In this document: positions 46,319 to 46,986 of the stretch, one piece after another
Numbering within the stretch: position 1 is the first letter of the stretch
Layout of the letters: every line of letters begins with the position of its first letter
Assembly (NCBI GenBank): GCA_016926395.1
Contig: JAFGOT010000031.1
Span: forward strand, 1-46,986
DNA: 46,986 nucleotides
DNA from: Candidatus Woesearchaeota archaeon
GTDB taxonomy: Archaea > Nanobdellota > Nanobdellia > Woesearchaeales > SKGA01
Reading direction: 5' to 3'
Notes under the pieces: generated by a model
Database searches by the model: none
What the model was told of the DNA's origin: nothing
Seen by the model: the letters and a program-made list of their open reading frames with translations, nothing else
Made by a program: the position numbers and the translations under genes

Positions 46319-46986
46319 ATGAGTGTCAAACGTGTTTGTAAACTACCACATATTGATATAGAATCAAGTGGTCCGCTAAGTGCTTTAGTTACAAATGGTT
46401 TTGGTAGTTACTTTGCAATCGATGAAACTCTAAGTTATCAAGGTTGGTATGTTCTTTCTCCTAAAGAGTGGAGGATGCAAAAGATAATAGAATCCATCAC
46501 TCCTGTTGGTCTTGATTGTGTTGAACTTCAAACTAACTTAAACAACATTAGGAGAAAATTTTCTGATACAAAAGCAGATACTATTTTTTCTTATCAAAAA
46601 ACTTTGCTTTATTCTACAACTGGTTTGGAAGATACTTTTGTTCACTTAACACTTGATCATCGAGATAGTTATGATACTTCAAAATTAGGAAGACATTATA
46701 ATTTGGCAGTTAATGGCGACATTGCAACTATTACTTTTACTCAAGAAGGAGAGTTTACTAGTTACCTTGTTATTAAAGGTGTTAAGCAAGTCAAACTTAT
46801 TGATTCTTGGAGAGAAAAAGAATATTTATTTGATAAACATAGAAACGCCCAATCCAATTATTGGGTTTATGATGCCATTGAATTTATTCCAAATCACCAT
46901 TGCGTTTTTTCTACTTCACAAAATCTAATCGAGGCTAGAACTATTGCTGATATTACTTATTTTCATTTTGATGATATAATCTCAAA
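46319..46986 (+). CDS. Glycogen debranching enzyme N-terminal domain-like protein, truncated at window end
   Basis: Manual translation MSVKRVCKLPHIDIESSGPLSALVTNGFGSYFAIDETLSYQGWYVLSPKE...; TNGFGSY resembles the debranching-enzyme N-terminal TNGLGSY motif; no stop before window end. Confidence 0.65.
   Translation, partial: MSVKRVCKLPHIDIESSGPLSALVTNGFGSYFAIDETLSYQGWYVLSPKEWRMQKIIESITPVGLDCVELQTNLNNIRRKFSDTKADTIFSYQKTLLYSTTGLEDTFVHLTLDHRDSYDTSKLGRHYNLAVNGDIATITFTQEGEFTSYLVIKGVKQVKLIDSWREKEYLFDKHRNAQSNYWVYDAIEFIPNHHCVFSTSQNLIEARTIADITYFHFDDIIS

Noticed and set aside
1-46986. CRISPR arrays, IS elements, integrases, restriction or toxin-antitoxin systems
   Set aside because: No regularly spaced repeats, transposase or integrase motifs seen. 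The tRNA-tail repeats have only two copies each and no adjacent integrase.

Overview
AT-rich archaeal window, about 47 kb. The archaeal assignment rests on aRF1, Trm1, Dph6, Elp3, a histone-fold protein, TATA-like promoters and an intron-bearing tRNA; the gene style looks DPANN/Woesearchaeota-like, which is inference. Main content: (1) a bacterial-type fermentative block with a NuoF/HydB-like subunit, an [FeFe] hydrogenase catalytic subunit, Pta and AckA; (2) tRNA-Ser(CGA), tRNA-Met-type(CAT, with intron) and tRNA-Gly(TCC); (3) housekeeping genes, including a Dph6 ATPase fused to a class I glutamine amidotransferase; (4) a 2326-aa surface protein translationally coupled to a small wHTH ORF; (5) a PIG-L deacetylase/GT4/AbrB-PhoU operon and a UvrD-like helicase; (6) a glycogen cluster with a GT4/5-like transferase, a short GH57-like protein, a DUF5752-like protein with a histone-H1-like tail, a eukaryote-type GT3 glycogen synthase and a debranching-enzyme N-terminus. 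The most unusual signal is at the tRNA-Ser and tRNA-Gly genes. Each is followed within about 110 bp by a second exact copy of its own 3' end, and only the second copy carries an encoded CCA. Each second copy sits at the end of a hairpin-rich unit of about 53-54 nt. Two ORFs are also interrupted by an in-frame TAG. All calls come from reading the sequence; no searches were run.
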